Below, one piece after another: positions 14,359 through 22,406 of a stretch of DNA of 44,189 nucleotides. How positions within the stretch are numbered: position 1 is the stretch's first letter; every line of letters starts with the position of its first letter. The notes below the pieces were generated by a model. That model did not search any database and was not told where the DNA came from. It saw only the letters and a program-made list of their open reading frames with translations. The translations under genes were made by a program, and so were the position numbers. This DNA is from Desulfonatronospira sp964577315. GTDB taxonomy: Bacteria > Desulfobacterota > Desulfovibrionia > Desulfovibrionales > Desulfonatronovibrionaceae. The DNA is taken from the NCBI GenBank assembly GCA_964577315.1, contig CAZNYT010000013.1, forward strand, positions 1-44,189, written 5' to 3'.

Positions 14359-15690
14359 TTAGTAAGGGGTGGGCAGGAATACGCCGCTGAACAGGATGTA
14401 GGCTGCAATCACGGTGAGGACCAGATTCAGGGATTGACCCACGATGTAGAGGATCAAGGGCTTTCCGCCTTCCAGTACCCGGGCCATTTCCTTGAAGTTG
14501 GATTCCAGCCCGATGCTGACAAAGGCCAGGACAAAGAACAGCCCGCGCCAGTTGTTGGCCAGATCCAAAGCGTGATCCCGGTAATCCCCAGCCAGGAAGA
14601 AGGTGAAGATCAAGGAGGCCAGAACAAATCCCAACACGAATTTGGGCATCCGGATCCAGATCTCCAAGGGTGCGCTGCGCAGCTCGGACTTGTCGCGCTG
14701 GCCGCGCTCAAAGTACAGCACCCAGAATACTGCTACCAGAAAGGCGAGAAGGCCGATCATGACGTTCTGAATCATCTTGATGACAGCGGCTACCTCCATG
14801 GGTTGCTCGCCGAGCATGGCTCCGGCAGCCACAACTGCGCCTGTGGAGTCAATGGTTCCGCCGATCCAGGCACCGCCTACGAGGGGATCCATGGGGCTCC
14901 ACGCGATAAGGGCGGGCATGGCCACCATCATGAGCACGGTAAAGATCAGGGTAACACCAATGGCCACACTGATGTGCTCTTTCTTGGCCTTGGCTGCGGT
15001 TCCCGCGGCAATGGCTGCGGAAACACCGCAGACCGAGGTGGCTGCAGCAATGGTAATGGCGAATTCCTTTTCCTTGTACATGTCCAGGAATTTCAGGGCG
15101 AACCAGAACATGGCCACGATCACGATGGGGGTCACGGTCCAGGCCACACCCAGGCCGTAGACACCCAGGACCAAGAGTTGGTCGAACAAGATGCGGGCGC
15201 CCAGAAGGACCAAACCGGTCTTGATGTACTGCTCGGTGCGGGCGGCGTAACGGATGGCGCTTCCCGCGGGAAAGAGGCTGGCAAAAATATTACTAATAAC
15301 GAGACCCAAGACCAGGGCCCAGATGACCTCGTTAAAGCCGTAGTGGGCCATGGGATCATAGCTGCCTATGAAGTAGGCCAACATGGCCAGGATAATAACC
15401 CCAATAAAGCCGACGGAGTACTTGAGGGCATCCTCCATCTGGAACTTAATGGCTATGACGTTTATGACATAGACAAAGAGTATAGTTCCCAGAAGCCCCA
15501 GTACACCGTGTTCAGGCCAGGCTTCGCTTACCGGGCCTACGTCGCCACCCCATGCCTGGGGAAGCTGCACAAAGGGCAAAACGTGCGCGATACACAAAGC
15601 AAGCAAAAAGAGCCCCAGCCAGACGGCCCACCAGTCCTCGGTGCGCCAGGCTACGCTCCAGTCGTACTTCCAGCCTTTTTCTTGACTCAT
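14359..15690 (-). CDS. YeiH family putative sulfate exporter
   Basis: A 443-residue integral membrane protein with about eleven helices and the family core: TGLVLLGARILFDQLL, ITIAAATSVCGVSAAIAAG, GGAWIGGTIDSTGAVVAAG and GLESNFKEMARV near the end. The family (YeiH, Cons_hypoth698) is annotated as putative sulfate exporter, mainly from a link to taurine/sulfonate metabolism; transport has been little tested. At 443 residues it is about 100 longer than E. coli YeiH, the extra length lying in the N-terminal region and in a loop near residue 65. AGGGAGG lies 8 nt before the ATG at 15690. The gene is followed by two or three paralogues of unknown function. In a sulfate reducer, export of sulfate, sulfite or a sulfonate are all possible substrates. 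Confidence 0.85.
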   Translation of the reverse strand: MSQEKGWKYDWSVAWRTEDWWAVWLGLFLLALCIAHVLPFVQLPQAWGGDVGPVSEAWPEHGVLGLLGTILFVYVINVIAIKFQMEDALKYSVGFIGVIILAMLAYFIGSYDPMAHYGFNEVIWALVLGLVISNIFASLFPAGSAIRYAARTEQYIKTGLVLLGARILFDQLLVLGVYGLGVAWTVTPIVIVAMFWFALKFLDMYKEKEFAITIAAATSVCGVSAAIAAGTAAKAKKEHISVAIGVTLIFTVLMMVAMPALIAWSPMDPLVGGAWIGGTIDSTGAVVAAGAMLGEQPMEVAAVIKMIQNVMIGLLAFLVAVFWVLYFERGQRDKSELRSAPLEIWIRMPKFVLGFVLASLIFTFFLAGDYRDHALDLANNWRGLFFVLAFVSIGLESNFKEMARVLEGGKPLILYIVGQSLNLVLTVIAAYILFSGVFLPTPY

Positions 15691-15981
15691 ATTTCTAACC
15701 TCCCTAAAGTAGTTTTGGGCATTTATAAGCATGAGGGCATGCTTTATAATAACCTTTTAGCCTTTTCCTCAGTAGCTTGATTCTTTGTGTTCTACATGCA
15801 TCACCTCCTTGATAATTGATTTTGCCTTTTTTGGACAAAGGCCGTGTCCGTGCGTAAACCTGGAAAACTTCGCAGTTGAATGCTTTGTTTTGCTTTATGC
15901 AAAGTATGGGCCACACATATTTCAGAAGCGTTTTCGAAAAAAAATTCTTCGATATCAAGGCGTTATCCCAAGGGGGAAATG

Positions 15982-16128
15982 ATGAACGGAAATGATCTGG
16001 TGCTTATAATGGGGGAGATAGTGCATCCAAAGGATAACAGGTGCTGCCTCAGGTTGGCAGTTGTTTCAAGAAAGCAGGGTTTCGATCTTGATAATCCAGT
16101 CTTGGGAACTGTCTTGACAGGGGGCTGA
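15982..16128 (+). CDS. Possible small protein (48 aa) before the sensor kinase
   Basis: The frame MNGNDLVLIMGEIVHPKD...VLGTVLTGG follows AGGGGGAA at about the right distance. Two adjacent ATG codons (15979, 15982) are possible starts. It ends 51 nt before the sensor-kinase gene. No family is recognised, and it could be a chance frame or a leader peptide of the kinase operon. Confidence 0.3.
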   Translation: MNGNDLVLIMGEIVHPKDNRCCLRLAVVSRKQGFDLDNPVLGTVLTGG

Positions 16129-16179
16129 TAACCGGCTTATCCCATACAATAAAACATTTGCTACTGGAGATGAATAAGG

Positions 16180-18882
16180 ATGACAGGTAAGGGTCTTAAA
16201 AATACTCCTTTTTATGCAAGCCAACATGAACCTGGAAACAGCGGTTATACCAAGGCCAGGCGCTGGTTTCACGGACCCAAGAGCGTCCAGACCAAATTCC
16301 TGGCTGGAATCGCTTTGATTTTGCTAGCAAGCTGCCTGATCAGTGCTTTTCTTATTTATTATTATGAACGGGGCCAGATGGAAGAGCAGGCCTTTGCCAA
16401 GTCCGAGCTGGTTATGTCCGCGGTAAACGCCAGCCGGGAATACGTACGCCATGAGCTGAGACCAACCATGTATCAGGAGTTGGGTGAGGATCATTTTGTT
16501 CCGGAAGCAATGTCCACTTCCTACGTGGGCCGGTCTGTCATGGAGCGTTTTGCCCCGGCTCTGGAGGAAGAGTTCGAGTACCGCAGGGTGTCCCTTAATG
16601 CCCGAAATCCGGACTTTGAAGCCAATGAGCTGGAACGCGAAAAGATAAGCTACTTTCAGCAGAATCCAGAGCAAGATGAGTGGCAGGGTGTAATGGATTC
16701 TGGCGAGACTGAGTGTTTCCTGCGCTTCAAACCTGTGGTGTTCGAACAGGAATGCATGCGCTGTCACGGTAGTCCCGAGGATGCCCCGGAGGCATTGGTG
16801 AATATGTACGGGGACGAACGGGGGTTCGGCCATGAGGTGGGAGAGATAGCCGGGTTGAGTGTAGTGAGTGTGCCTGTGGAGGCGGCTTCTGCTCAGGTTG
16901 CAGAAAAGGCTATCTCAGTATTCATGGTCCTTTTTTCCGGGGTGCTTCTGTTCTACATAGCCCTGGTCATCTTTTTTAATTGGGTGGTAGTGAACAATCT
17001 GCGCGGGGTGTTGAACCTATTCAAGGATGAGGTGGAGGAAAAGAGTGTTCAGGATTTTTTGCCGGAATCCAGGAGCCAAGAGAGCAAGGACGAACTGCAG
17101 GAATTGACCGATGCTGCCACTAGCATGGCGGATCATTTGCGTCAGACCAGGGAACAGCTGCGACAATACGCCCAGAACCTGGAACAAAAAGTGGAGGAGC
17201 GCACCCGCGCCCTGCGCCACTCTGAAGAGCGGCTCAGAGAACAGGTCCGGGCCAGGAACCAGGAACTGCAAACCCTGAACACCCTGGCCGAGTTGACCAC
17301 CCAAGCGGTAGGGCTTTCCGAGATCCTCCCCCAGGTCCTGCATCGTACCCTGCAGGCATTTCCGGCCCAGGGAGCTGGAATCTATCTGTACGATGAAAAC
17401 CAGGACCAGCTCCGCTTGCAGTACCAGGAAAACGCTCCGGCATTGGTTTCCTGGGTGTATTTCCAAAAGACCGAGTATTCCAAAGCCCCGGTGCATGCTG
17501 AAAACCTGGGGGATTCCATTGTTCAGGCCGCTTGCGGCCAGGTTAGCTACTTTGAATGCAATCAGAACGCAGGGTGTTTGAATATACCCCTTTGCTGCAG
17601 GGGACGGGTTTTGGGAGTAATGACCTTTACCGGTGTTAACGAGGACGAGATTTCCAGCGAACTGCATAGTCTGCTGGCCTCCATCGGCCGCCAGATCGGA
17701 ATAGCTGTGGAGAGTCTTCAGAACATGGAAAAGCTTCTGCAGAGCAAGGAGCTTTTGCAATCGGTGTTCGACGGAATCACGGACCAGGTTATACTTTTGG
17801 ACACGGATTTCAGGCTCAAGATGGTGAACAAGGCCTATACCCAGACCTATGACGTGGAACCTGAGGAGGTATTAGGCAGGCGGTGTTATGAAGTGCACGG
17901 CAGCGGAGAGCGCCCGTGCCCGAGTTGCAAGATGAAGCAGGTTATAGAGAATAAACAGGCCATGGAGCACGAAATCCGGTGTGCGGATGTGGACAAGATA
18001 TATCAGGTGCATTGTTATCCCAATCTGGACGAGAACGGTGAAGTGGAAAGTGTTATTCGAGTGGTCAAGGAAATCACGGACCAAAAGCAGATGGAGCAGA
18101 AGATCCAGCAGACGGAAAAACTGGTGGCCATGGGGCAGTTGGCAGCCGGAGTGGCCCACGAGATAAACAATCCCCTGGGAGTGATACTGTGTTACGTGGA
18201 TCTTTTGAAAAGACAGCTGGACGAGTTGCCGCAGGGTAAGCAGGACCTGGATACCATTGAAAAACAGACCCGGAATTGCAAGCGTATTGTCAGCGATCTG
18301 CTGGACTTCGCCCGGAGCGGAGAAACCAAAAAACAGCTTGAATCCGTGAATAAAGTCATGGAGGAAGTGTTAAGCATGGTCTCGGATCAGTTCCAGAAGC
18401 AGGGGGTGCAGATAGAGGTGGATCTGGATCCGGAGCTGCCCTTGCTGCATATGGATGTGCAAAAGATCAAACAGGTATTCATGAACTTTCTGATGAATGC
18501 CCGGCAGGCTGTTCAAGACAGGGGAGGAAGGATATATATAGGTTCTGCTTATTCAACATCCAAGAATTTTATCCGGATGACTTTCTTGGACGACGGGCAC
18601 GGCATACCCGAGTACCAGCAGGACAAAATCTTTGATCCCTTTTTTAGCACCAAGGACACTGGTGAAGGCACTGGGCTCGGTTTGTCCGTGAGTTACGGCA
18701 TTGTGCGCGAACACAACGGTGATATCACTGTGTACAGCCAGCCCGGGGAAGGGACCAGGTTTGTGATAGATCTTCCCATACAAGGGACAGAAGAAGGGAG
18801 GCCAGGTTCACTGGACAGGGATGAGATGACAGGAAACAGGGACCAGGGGGCAGAGTTTGGCCGGGGAGGAAGTCATGAATAA
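16180..18882 (+). CDS. Heme-c sensor histidine kinase (DUF3365-like/GAF/PAS)
   Basis: A 900-residue membrane sensor. Helix ~40-62, then a periplasmic domain of the Tll0287/DUF3365 type with a covalent heme site CMRCH at 192-196, second helix ~247-272, HAMP-like linker and coiled coil to ~370, GAF domain ~370-520 with several cysteines (FECNQNAGCLNIPLCC), PAS domain ~525-640 (also CPSCK), HisKA with phosphoacceptor H660 in GVAHEINNPLG, and HATPase with DDGHGIP and GEGTGLGL. The heme suggests sensing of redox state or a diatomic gas outside the cytoplasm. The stop codon overlaps the regulator gene by 8 nt, so the two form a pair. It is divergent from the YeiH-like gene, the likely nearby target. 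The domain order is read from sequence; the ligand is inferred. Confidence 0.92.
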   Translation: MTGKGLKNTPFYASQHEPGNSGYTKARRWFHGPKSVQTKFLAGIALILLASCLISAFLIYYYERGQMEEQAFAKSELVMSAVNASREYVRHELRPTMYQELGEDHFVPEAMSTSYVGRSVMERFAPALEEEFEYRRVSLNARNPDFEANELEREKISYFQQNPEQDEWQGVMDSGETECFLRFKPVVFEQECMRCHGSPEDAPEALVNMYGDERGFGHEVGEIAGLSVVSVPVEAASAQVAEKAISVFMVLFSGVLLFYIALVIFFNWVVVNNLRGVLNLFKDEVEEKSVQDFLPESRSQESKDELQELTDAATSMADHLRQTREQLRQYAQNLEQKVEERTRALRHSEERLREQVRARNQELQTLNTLAELTTQAVGLSEILPQVLHRTLQAFPAQGAGIYLYDENQDQLRLQYQENAPALVSWVYFQKTEYSKAPVHAENLGDSIVQAACGQVSYFECNQNAGCLNIPLCCRGRVLGVMTFTGVNEDEISSELHSLLASIGRQIGIAVESLQNMEKLLQSKELLQSVFDGITDQVILLDTDFRLKMVNKAYTQTYDVEPEEVLGRRCYEVHGSGERPCPSCKMKQVIENKQAMEHEIRCADVDKIYQVHCYPNLDENGEVESVIRVVKEITDQKQMEQKIQQTEKLVAMGQLAAGVAHEINNPLGVILCYVDLLKRQLDELPQGKQDLDTIEKQTRNCKRIVSDLLDFARSGETKKQLESVNKVMEEVLSMVSDQFQKQGVQIEVDLDPELPLLHMDVQKIKQVFMNFLMNARQAVQDRGGRIYIGSAYSTSKNFIRMTFLDDGHGIPEYQQDKIFDPFFSTKDTGEGTGLGLSVSYGIVREHNGDITVYSQPGEGTRFVIDLPIQGTEEGRPGSLDRDEMTGNRDQGAEFGRGGSHE

Positions 18883-20299
18883 GCAGCGCATATTGATAAT
18901 AGATGATGAAGAGGACATGCTGCAGGGCTTGAACCGTATTCTGTCCCAGGAGCTGGAAGATGTGGAAGTAGTTACTGACACCAGCCCCACAAGGGGCTTG
19001 GATTACGTTCAAAGGGAGGCAGTGGATGTTCTTCTGCTGGATATCCGAATGCCGGAAATGGACGGGATGGAGGTTCTGTCCGCGGTCAAGGAAAGGGATC
19101 CCTGGATAACTGTGGTTATGATTACTGCATATGGCAGCATTGAATCTGCAGTGGAGGCAGTCAAGCGCGGGGCATACGATTTTGTGACCAAGCCCTTTGA
19201 CATTCCGGATCTGGTCCGGGTGGTGAACAAGGCCCTGGAACGCAGTCACCTGATCCGGGAAAACATGAACCTGCGCCAAAGGGTTTCCCAAGGTGGGGCT
19301 TTTGAGGATTTTGTGGGCCAGTCCCCGGCCATGCGCAAGCTATACGAGGGAATACAGGCTCTGGCGCACACGGACTACACGGTCCTGATCCGCGGGGAAT
19401 CCGGCACTGGCAAGGAGCTGGTGGCCCGGGCCATCCACAATCTGAGCCGGCGCAGTCACAAAAGAATGATCACTGTGAACTGTCCAGCCATCCCGGAACA
19501 CCTTCTGGAAAGCGAGCTCTTCGGACACAAGAAGGGCGCTTTTACCGGGGCGGAGCAGGATCATACCGGGATGTTTCTGGAAGCGGATAAATCCACCCTC
19601 CTTTTGGACGAAGTGGCTGATTTGCCGGTTTCGGTCCAGACCAAGCTTTTGCGGGCGTTGCAGGAACGGGAGATCCGCCCGCTGGGAGGGGACAAGTCCT
19701 TCCGGGTGGATGTGCGGATACTGGCCAGCACCAACCAGGATCTGGAGGCCAAGATCCAGGACCGCACTTTCCGGGAGGATCTTTATTACCGCTTGAACGT
19801 AGTTACCCTGAGAACGCCCTCCTTATCCGAAATACGCGAGGACATCCCCTTGTTGGCGGATTATTACCTGCGCAAGGTTTGTCAGGAGCTGGGTGCGGCG
19901 GTGAAACGCTTCAGCGTGGCAGCCATGCAGGAAATGATGGACAAGGAGTGGCCGGGGAATGTGCGGCAGTTGCAGAATTTTGTGCGCCGGGTGGTACTGT
20001 TTTCCCCGCACGAGGAAATCGGGCTGGCTGAAATCCGGTCCGCGGAAGGCAGCTTGTACGGGGGACAAGAAAAGCCACTCGAGGCAAGGGCTTCTGATCA
20101 GCCCATTGAACCTTATCAGCAGGCCAAGGATGAACTGGTGGACAAGTTTACCAGCGATTACGTGTCCCGCTTGCTAACCAAGGCAGAGGGGAACGTGACC
20201 AAGGCCTCGGAGATGGCCGGATTAAGCCGGACCGCCCTGCAGAAGATCATGCGCAGGCACAATTTCCGCTCCGAGGATTTTCGGAGCCCATCTTCCTGA
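18875..20299 (+). CDS. Sigma-54-dependent response regulator (NtrC family)
   Basis: A 474-residue activator with receiver domain 1-120 (phosphoacceptor D56 in LLLDIRMPEMDG), AAA+ domain ~145-380 with Walker A GESGTGKE at 174-181, sigma-54 contact loop GAFTGA at 221-226 and Walker B TLLLDEVADL, and a C-terminal Fis-type helix-turn-helix (NVTKASEMAGLSRTALQKIM). It should be phosphorylated by the overlapping heme-c kinase and turn on sigma-54 promoters. The ATG at 18875 has GGGGAGGAAG just upstream; the in-frame ATG six codons earlier lacks a site. I did not find a convincing -24/-12 promoter in the window, so its targets are unknown. Confidence 0.95.
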   Translation: MNKQRILIIDDEEDMLQGLNRILSQELEDVEVVTDTSPTRGLDYVQREAVDVLLLDIRMPEMDGMEVLSAVKERDPWITVVMITAYGSIESAVEAVKRGAYDFVTKPFDIPDLVRVVNKALERSHLIRENMNLRQRVSQGGAFEDFVGQSPAMRKLYEGIQALAHTDYTVLIRGESGTGKELVARAIHNLSRRSHKRMITVNCPAIPEHLLESELFGHKKGAFTGAEQDHTGMFLEADKSTLLLDEVADLPVSVQTKLLRALQEREIRPLGGDKSFRVDVRILASTNQDLEAKIQDRTFREDLYYRLNVVTLRTPSLSEIREDIPLLADYYLRKVCQELGAAVKRFSVAAMQEMMDKEWPGNVRQLQNFVRRVVLFSPHEEIGLAEIRSAEGSLYGGQEKPLEARASDQPIEPYQQAKDELVDKFTSDYVSRLLTKAEGNVTKASEMAGLSRTALQKIMRRHNFRSEDFRSPSS

Positions 20300-20345
20300 T
20301 TTGTGAATATAGTATTAAGAAGAGAGGGGGAGAGAGGAAATTTTT

Positions 20346-20423
20346 TGGGGTGAGTGATGGGACTTGAACCCATGACCCCCAGGGCCACAACCTGGTGCTC
20401 TGCCGTGCTGAGCTACACCCACC
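20346..20423 (-). tRNA. tRNA-His (GTG anticodon)
   Basis: The minus strand folds into a full cloverleaf: acceptor GTGGGTG/CACTCAC with one G-T pair, D arm AGCTC...GAGC, anticodon stem CCAGG/CCTGG with loop TTGTGGC (anticodon GTG), and T arm ATGGG TTCAAGT CCCAT. The extra G at position -1 opposite C73 that marks histidine tRNA is present, and CCA is encoded. The gene lies alone, opposite to the regulator gene, with its own promoter at 20440-20468. Confidence 0.96.
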
Positions 20424-20439
20424 CTAACGTTCCTAGGAA

Positions 20440-20468
20440 TATATAAACCGAACATGTTAGTTGGTCAA
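20440..20468 (-). promoter_or_regulatory. Sigma-70-type promoter of tRNA-His
   Basis: On the minus strand TTGACC (20468-20463) and TATATA (20445-20440) are spaced by exactly 17 bp, and the tRNA begins 16 bp after the -10 box. The spacing and position fit a housekeeping promoter. Confidence 0.75.
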
Positions 20469-20484
20469 GAGGAGATGTGGGGTG

Positions 20485-20919
20485 TTAAATATTGTACAAC
20501 TCATCTCCTGGAATGATCTTGATCCCGTTTTCCTGCAGGGTTTCTATGGCCTCTTCGGTTCGGTCGAAGCGAAAGATCAGAACCGCATTCTCTCCGCTTT
20601 GCTGGACAAAGGCATACATATATTCCACATTTATGCCCTTCTGGCTGAGCATGGTCAGAATGGCATGCAAACCACCGGGCTTGTCCTGCACTTCAGCAGC
20701 CACCACGTTGGTTTTGCCCACGGTGAAGCCTTGTTCTTTCAGGACCTTTTTGGCCTTTTCGTAATCGGTTACGATAAGGCGCAAGATCCCGAAATCAGAG
20801 GTATCTGCCAAAGACAGGGCCCGGATGTTTATCCCGGACTCGGCCAGGGTTCTGGTAACGTCCGCCAGCCTCCCGGCCCGGTTTTCCAAAAACACGGATA
20901 TTTGTTCCACCTTCATCAT
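20485..20919 (-). CDS. Tandem ACT-domain protein paired with PaaK
   Basis: A 144-residue protein made of two ACT domains: KVEQISVFLENRAGRLADVTRTLAESGINIRAL (~3-35) and AAEVQDKPGGLHAILTMLSQKGINVEYM (~74-101). ACT domains bind small ligands, often amino acids. A protein of this layout commonly sits beside phenylacetate-CoA ligase genes in anaerobic bacteria and archaea, and the PaaK-like gene ends 16 nt upstream here. It may sense aromatic amino acids or their oxo-acid products and adjust the ligase. GGAGG lies before two adjacent ATG codons (20919, 20916); either may be used. No catalytic residues are seen. Confidence 0.88.
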   Translation of the reverse strand: MMKVEQISVFLENRAGRLADVTRTLAESGINIRALSLADTSDFGILRLIVTDYEKAKKVLKEQGFTVGKTNVVAAEVQDKPGGLHAILTMLSQKGINVEYMYAFVQQSGENAVLIFRFDRTEEAIETLQENGIKIIPGDELYNI

Positions 20920-20935
20920 GAACCTCCAGGATGTT

Positions 20936-22237
20936 TTATTGTTTGCGGCGATCTATTATTCTCTGGGCCTTGCCTTCGGACCTGGTTATACTCTGGGGTT
21001 CCACCAGAGTGATTTTAGCCGAGATACCCAAAAATTCCTTGATATAGTCCAGGATTTTCTTTTCCAGGCGCTGGAGGTGCTTGATTTCATCCGAGAAGAA
21101 CCTTTCGTCCACTTCCACCCGGATTTCCAAGCTATCCATACCACCCTCCCGGTCCACTATAAGCTGGTAATGGGGTGATAGGCCCTCGGTTTCGATGAGC
21201 AGGCTCTCGATCTGGGAAGGAAAGACGTTAACCCCACGGATGATGAGCATGTCGTCGCTGCGCCCGGTGATGCGCTCGATGCGGTAGTGGGTTCTTCCGC
21301 AGCGGCAGGGAATGGGATCCAACCTGGTGATATCCCGGGTGCGGTAGCGCAGAAGGGGTTGGGCTTCTTTGGTCAGAGTGGTAATAACCAGTTCGCCTTG
21401 TTCTCCTGGAGGCAGATTCTCGCCGCTGTCCGGGTCAATGATTTCGGGCAGGAAATGATCCTCCCAGATATGGAGGCCTTCCTGGGCGGCAACGCATTCC
21501 ATGGCCACGCCCGGTCCCATGATTTCCGAGAGACCATATATATCCAGGGCCTTGATCCCGAACTTGTTCTGGATGTCCTGGCGCATTTCCTGAGTCCAGG
21601 GCTCGGCCCCGAAAATACCCACCTTGAGCTTCAAGTCCTGGATATCTATCCCGGATCCCAGGGCGGTCTCGTAGAGGTGCTGGCTGTAGGAAGGGGTGCA
21701 GCATAGAACGGTGGAGCCGAAATCCCGCATGAGCATGACCTGGCGCTTGGTGGCTCCGCCGGATATGGGCAGGATGGTGGCACCTAGGGCTTCCGCCCCG
21801 TAATGGACCCCTAATCCCCCGGTGAACAAGCCATAGCCGTAGGCGTTCTGGACGATATCCGCCCTGGTAGCCCCGGCAGCTTCGAAGGATCTAGCCATGA
21901 GCCCGGCCCATGTATCCACGTCCCTTTGGGTGTATCCCACTACTGTAGCAGTTCCCGTGGTTCCGGAAGAGACATGCACCCGGACAACGTTTTCCCTGGG
22001 CACGGCAAACATCCCGAAGGGATAGTTATTGCGCAGATCCTGTTTTTCAGTGAAGGGAAAATATTTGATATCGGACAGGGATTTCAGTCTGTCCGGAGTT
22101 AGCCCGAGCTCCTTGAACTTGCGGTGATAAAAGGGGACGTTGTGGTAAATCCTTTGTAGGAGGTATTTCAGCCTTTTAAGCTGCAGGGTTTCCAATTCGT
22201 CCCGGGGCAGGGTTTCCTTCTGAACGTCGTAAACCAT
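20936..22237 (-). CDS. paaK: Phenylacetate-CoA ligase family enzyme
   Basis: A 433-residue AMP-forming ligase. The phosphate-binding motif SSGTTGTATVVGYTQRD, the motif YGLSEIMGPGVAMEC, and the C-terminal DMLIIRGVNVFPSQIE with RTRDITRL are characteristic of PaaK. The enzyme makes aryl-acetyl-CoA plus AMP from arylacetate, ATP and CoA. In anaerobes it often works with indolepyruvate or phenylpyruvate oxidoreductases in aromatic amino acid use, and those are not in this window. AAGGAGAAG precedes the ATG. The ACT-domain gene follows 16 nt downstream. Phenylacetate and indoleacetate are both plausible substrates. Confidence 0.92.
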   Translation of the reverse strand: MVYDVQKETLPRDELETLQLKRLKYLLQRIYHNVPFYHRKFKELGLTPDRLKSLSDIKYFPFTEKQDLRNNYPFGMFAVPRENVVRVHVSSGTTGTATVVGYTQRDVDTWAGLMARSFEAAGATRADIVQNAYGYGLFTGGLGVHYGAEALGATILPISGGATKRQVMLMRDFGSTVLCCTPSYSQHLYETALGSGIDIQDLKLKVGIFGAEPWTQEMRQDIQNKFGIKALDIYGLSEIMGPGVAMECVAAQEGLHIWEDHFLPEIIDPDSGENLPPGEQGELVITTLTKEAQPLLRYRTRDITRLDPIPCRCGRTHYRIERITGRSDDMLIIRGVNVFPSQIESLLIETEGLSPHYQLIVDREGGMDSLEIRVEVDERFFSDEIKHLQRLEKKILDYIKEFLGISAKITLVEPQSITRSEGKAQRIIDRRKQ

Positions 22238-22406
22238 GGTCTTCTCCTTAGTTATGAAAGTAAGGGCAACTTGTAGTGGTAAGCCATCAAGTCTTCTTGC
22301 CCTATAAAAGTTCTTACAGTCAAGGGGGTAGTTGGCGCTCCAGGGCTTTACATCGATTACGGCACCGTTTATACCAAGCCAAATACCGCATTAAAGGGAA
22401 AAAGCA

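Noticed and set aside
14434..15780. A 448-residue open frame on the plus strand across the YeiH-like gene
   Set aside because: It is the complement of a clear membrane-protein gene; the translation is rich in His, Gly and Gln as expected from antisense of hydrophobic codons, and no ribosome site precedes it.
15775..15812. A 10-codon frame with AAGGAGGTG in the leader of the YeiH-like gene (minus strand)
   Set aside because: The ribosome site is only about 2 nt from the ATG, too close for use, and the peptide MHVEHKESSY shows no attenuator feature such as codon runs.
17017..17760. A 247-residue minus-strand frame inside the sensor kinase gene
   Set aside because: It lies antisense to the well-supported kinase domains, lacks a ribosome site and shows no family pattern.
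20346..20423. tRNA-His as an integration site for a mobile island
   Set aside because: No integrase gene, no direct repeat of the tRNA 3' end and no foreign-looking cargo were found on either side.
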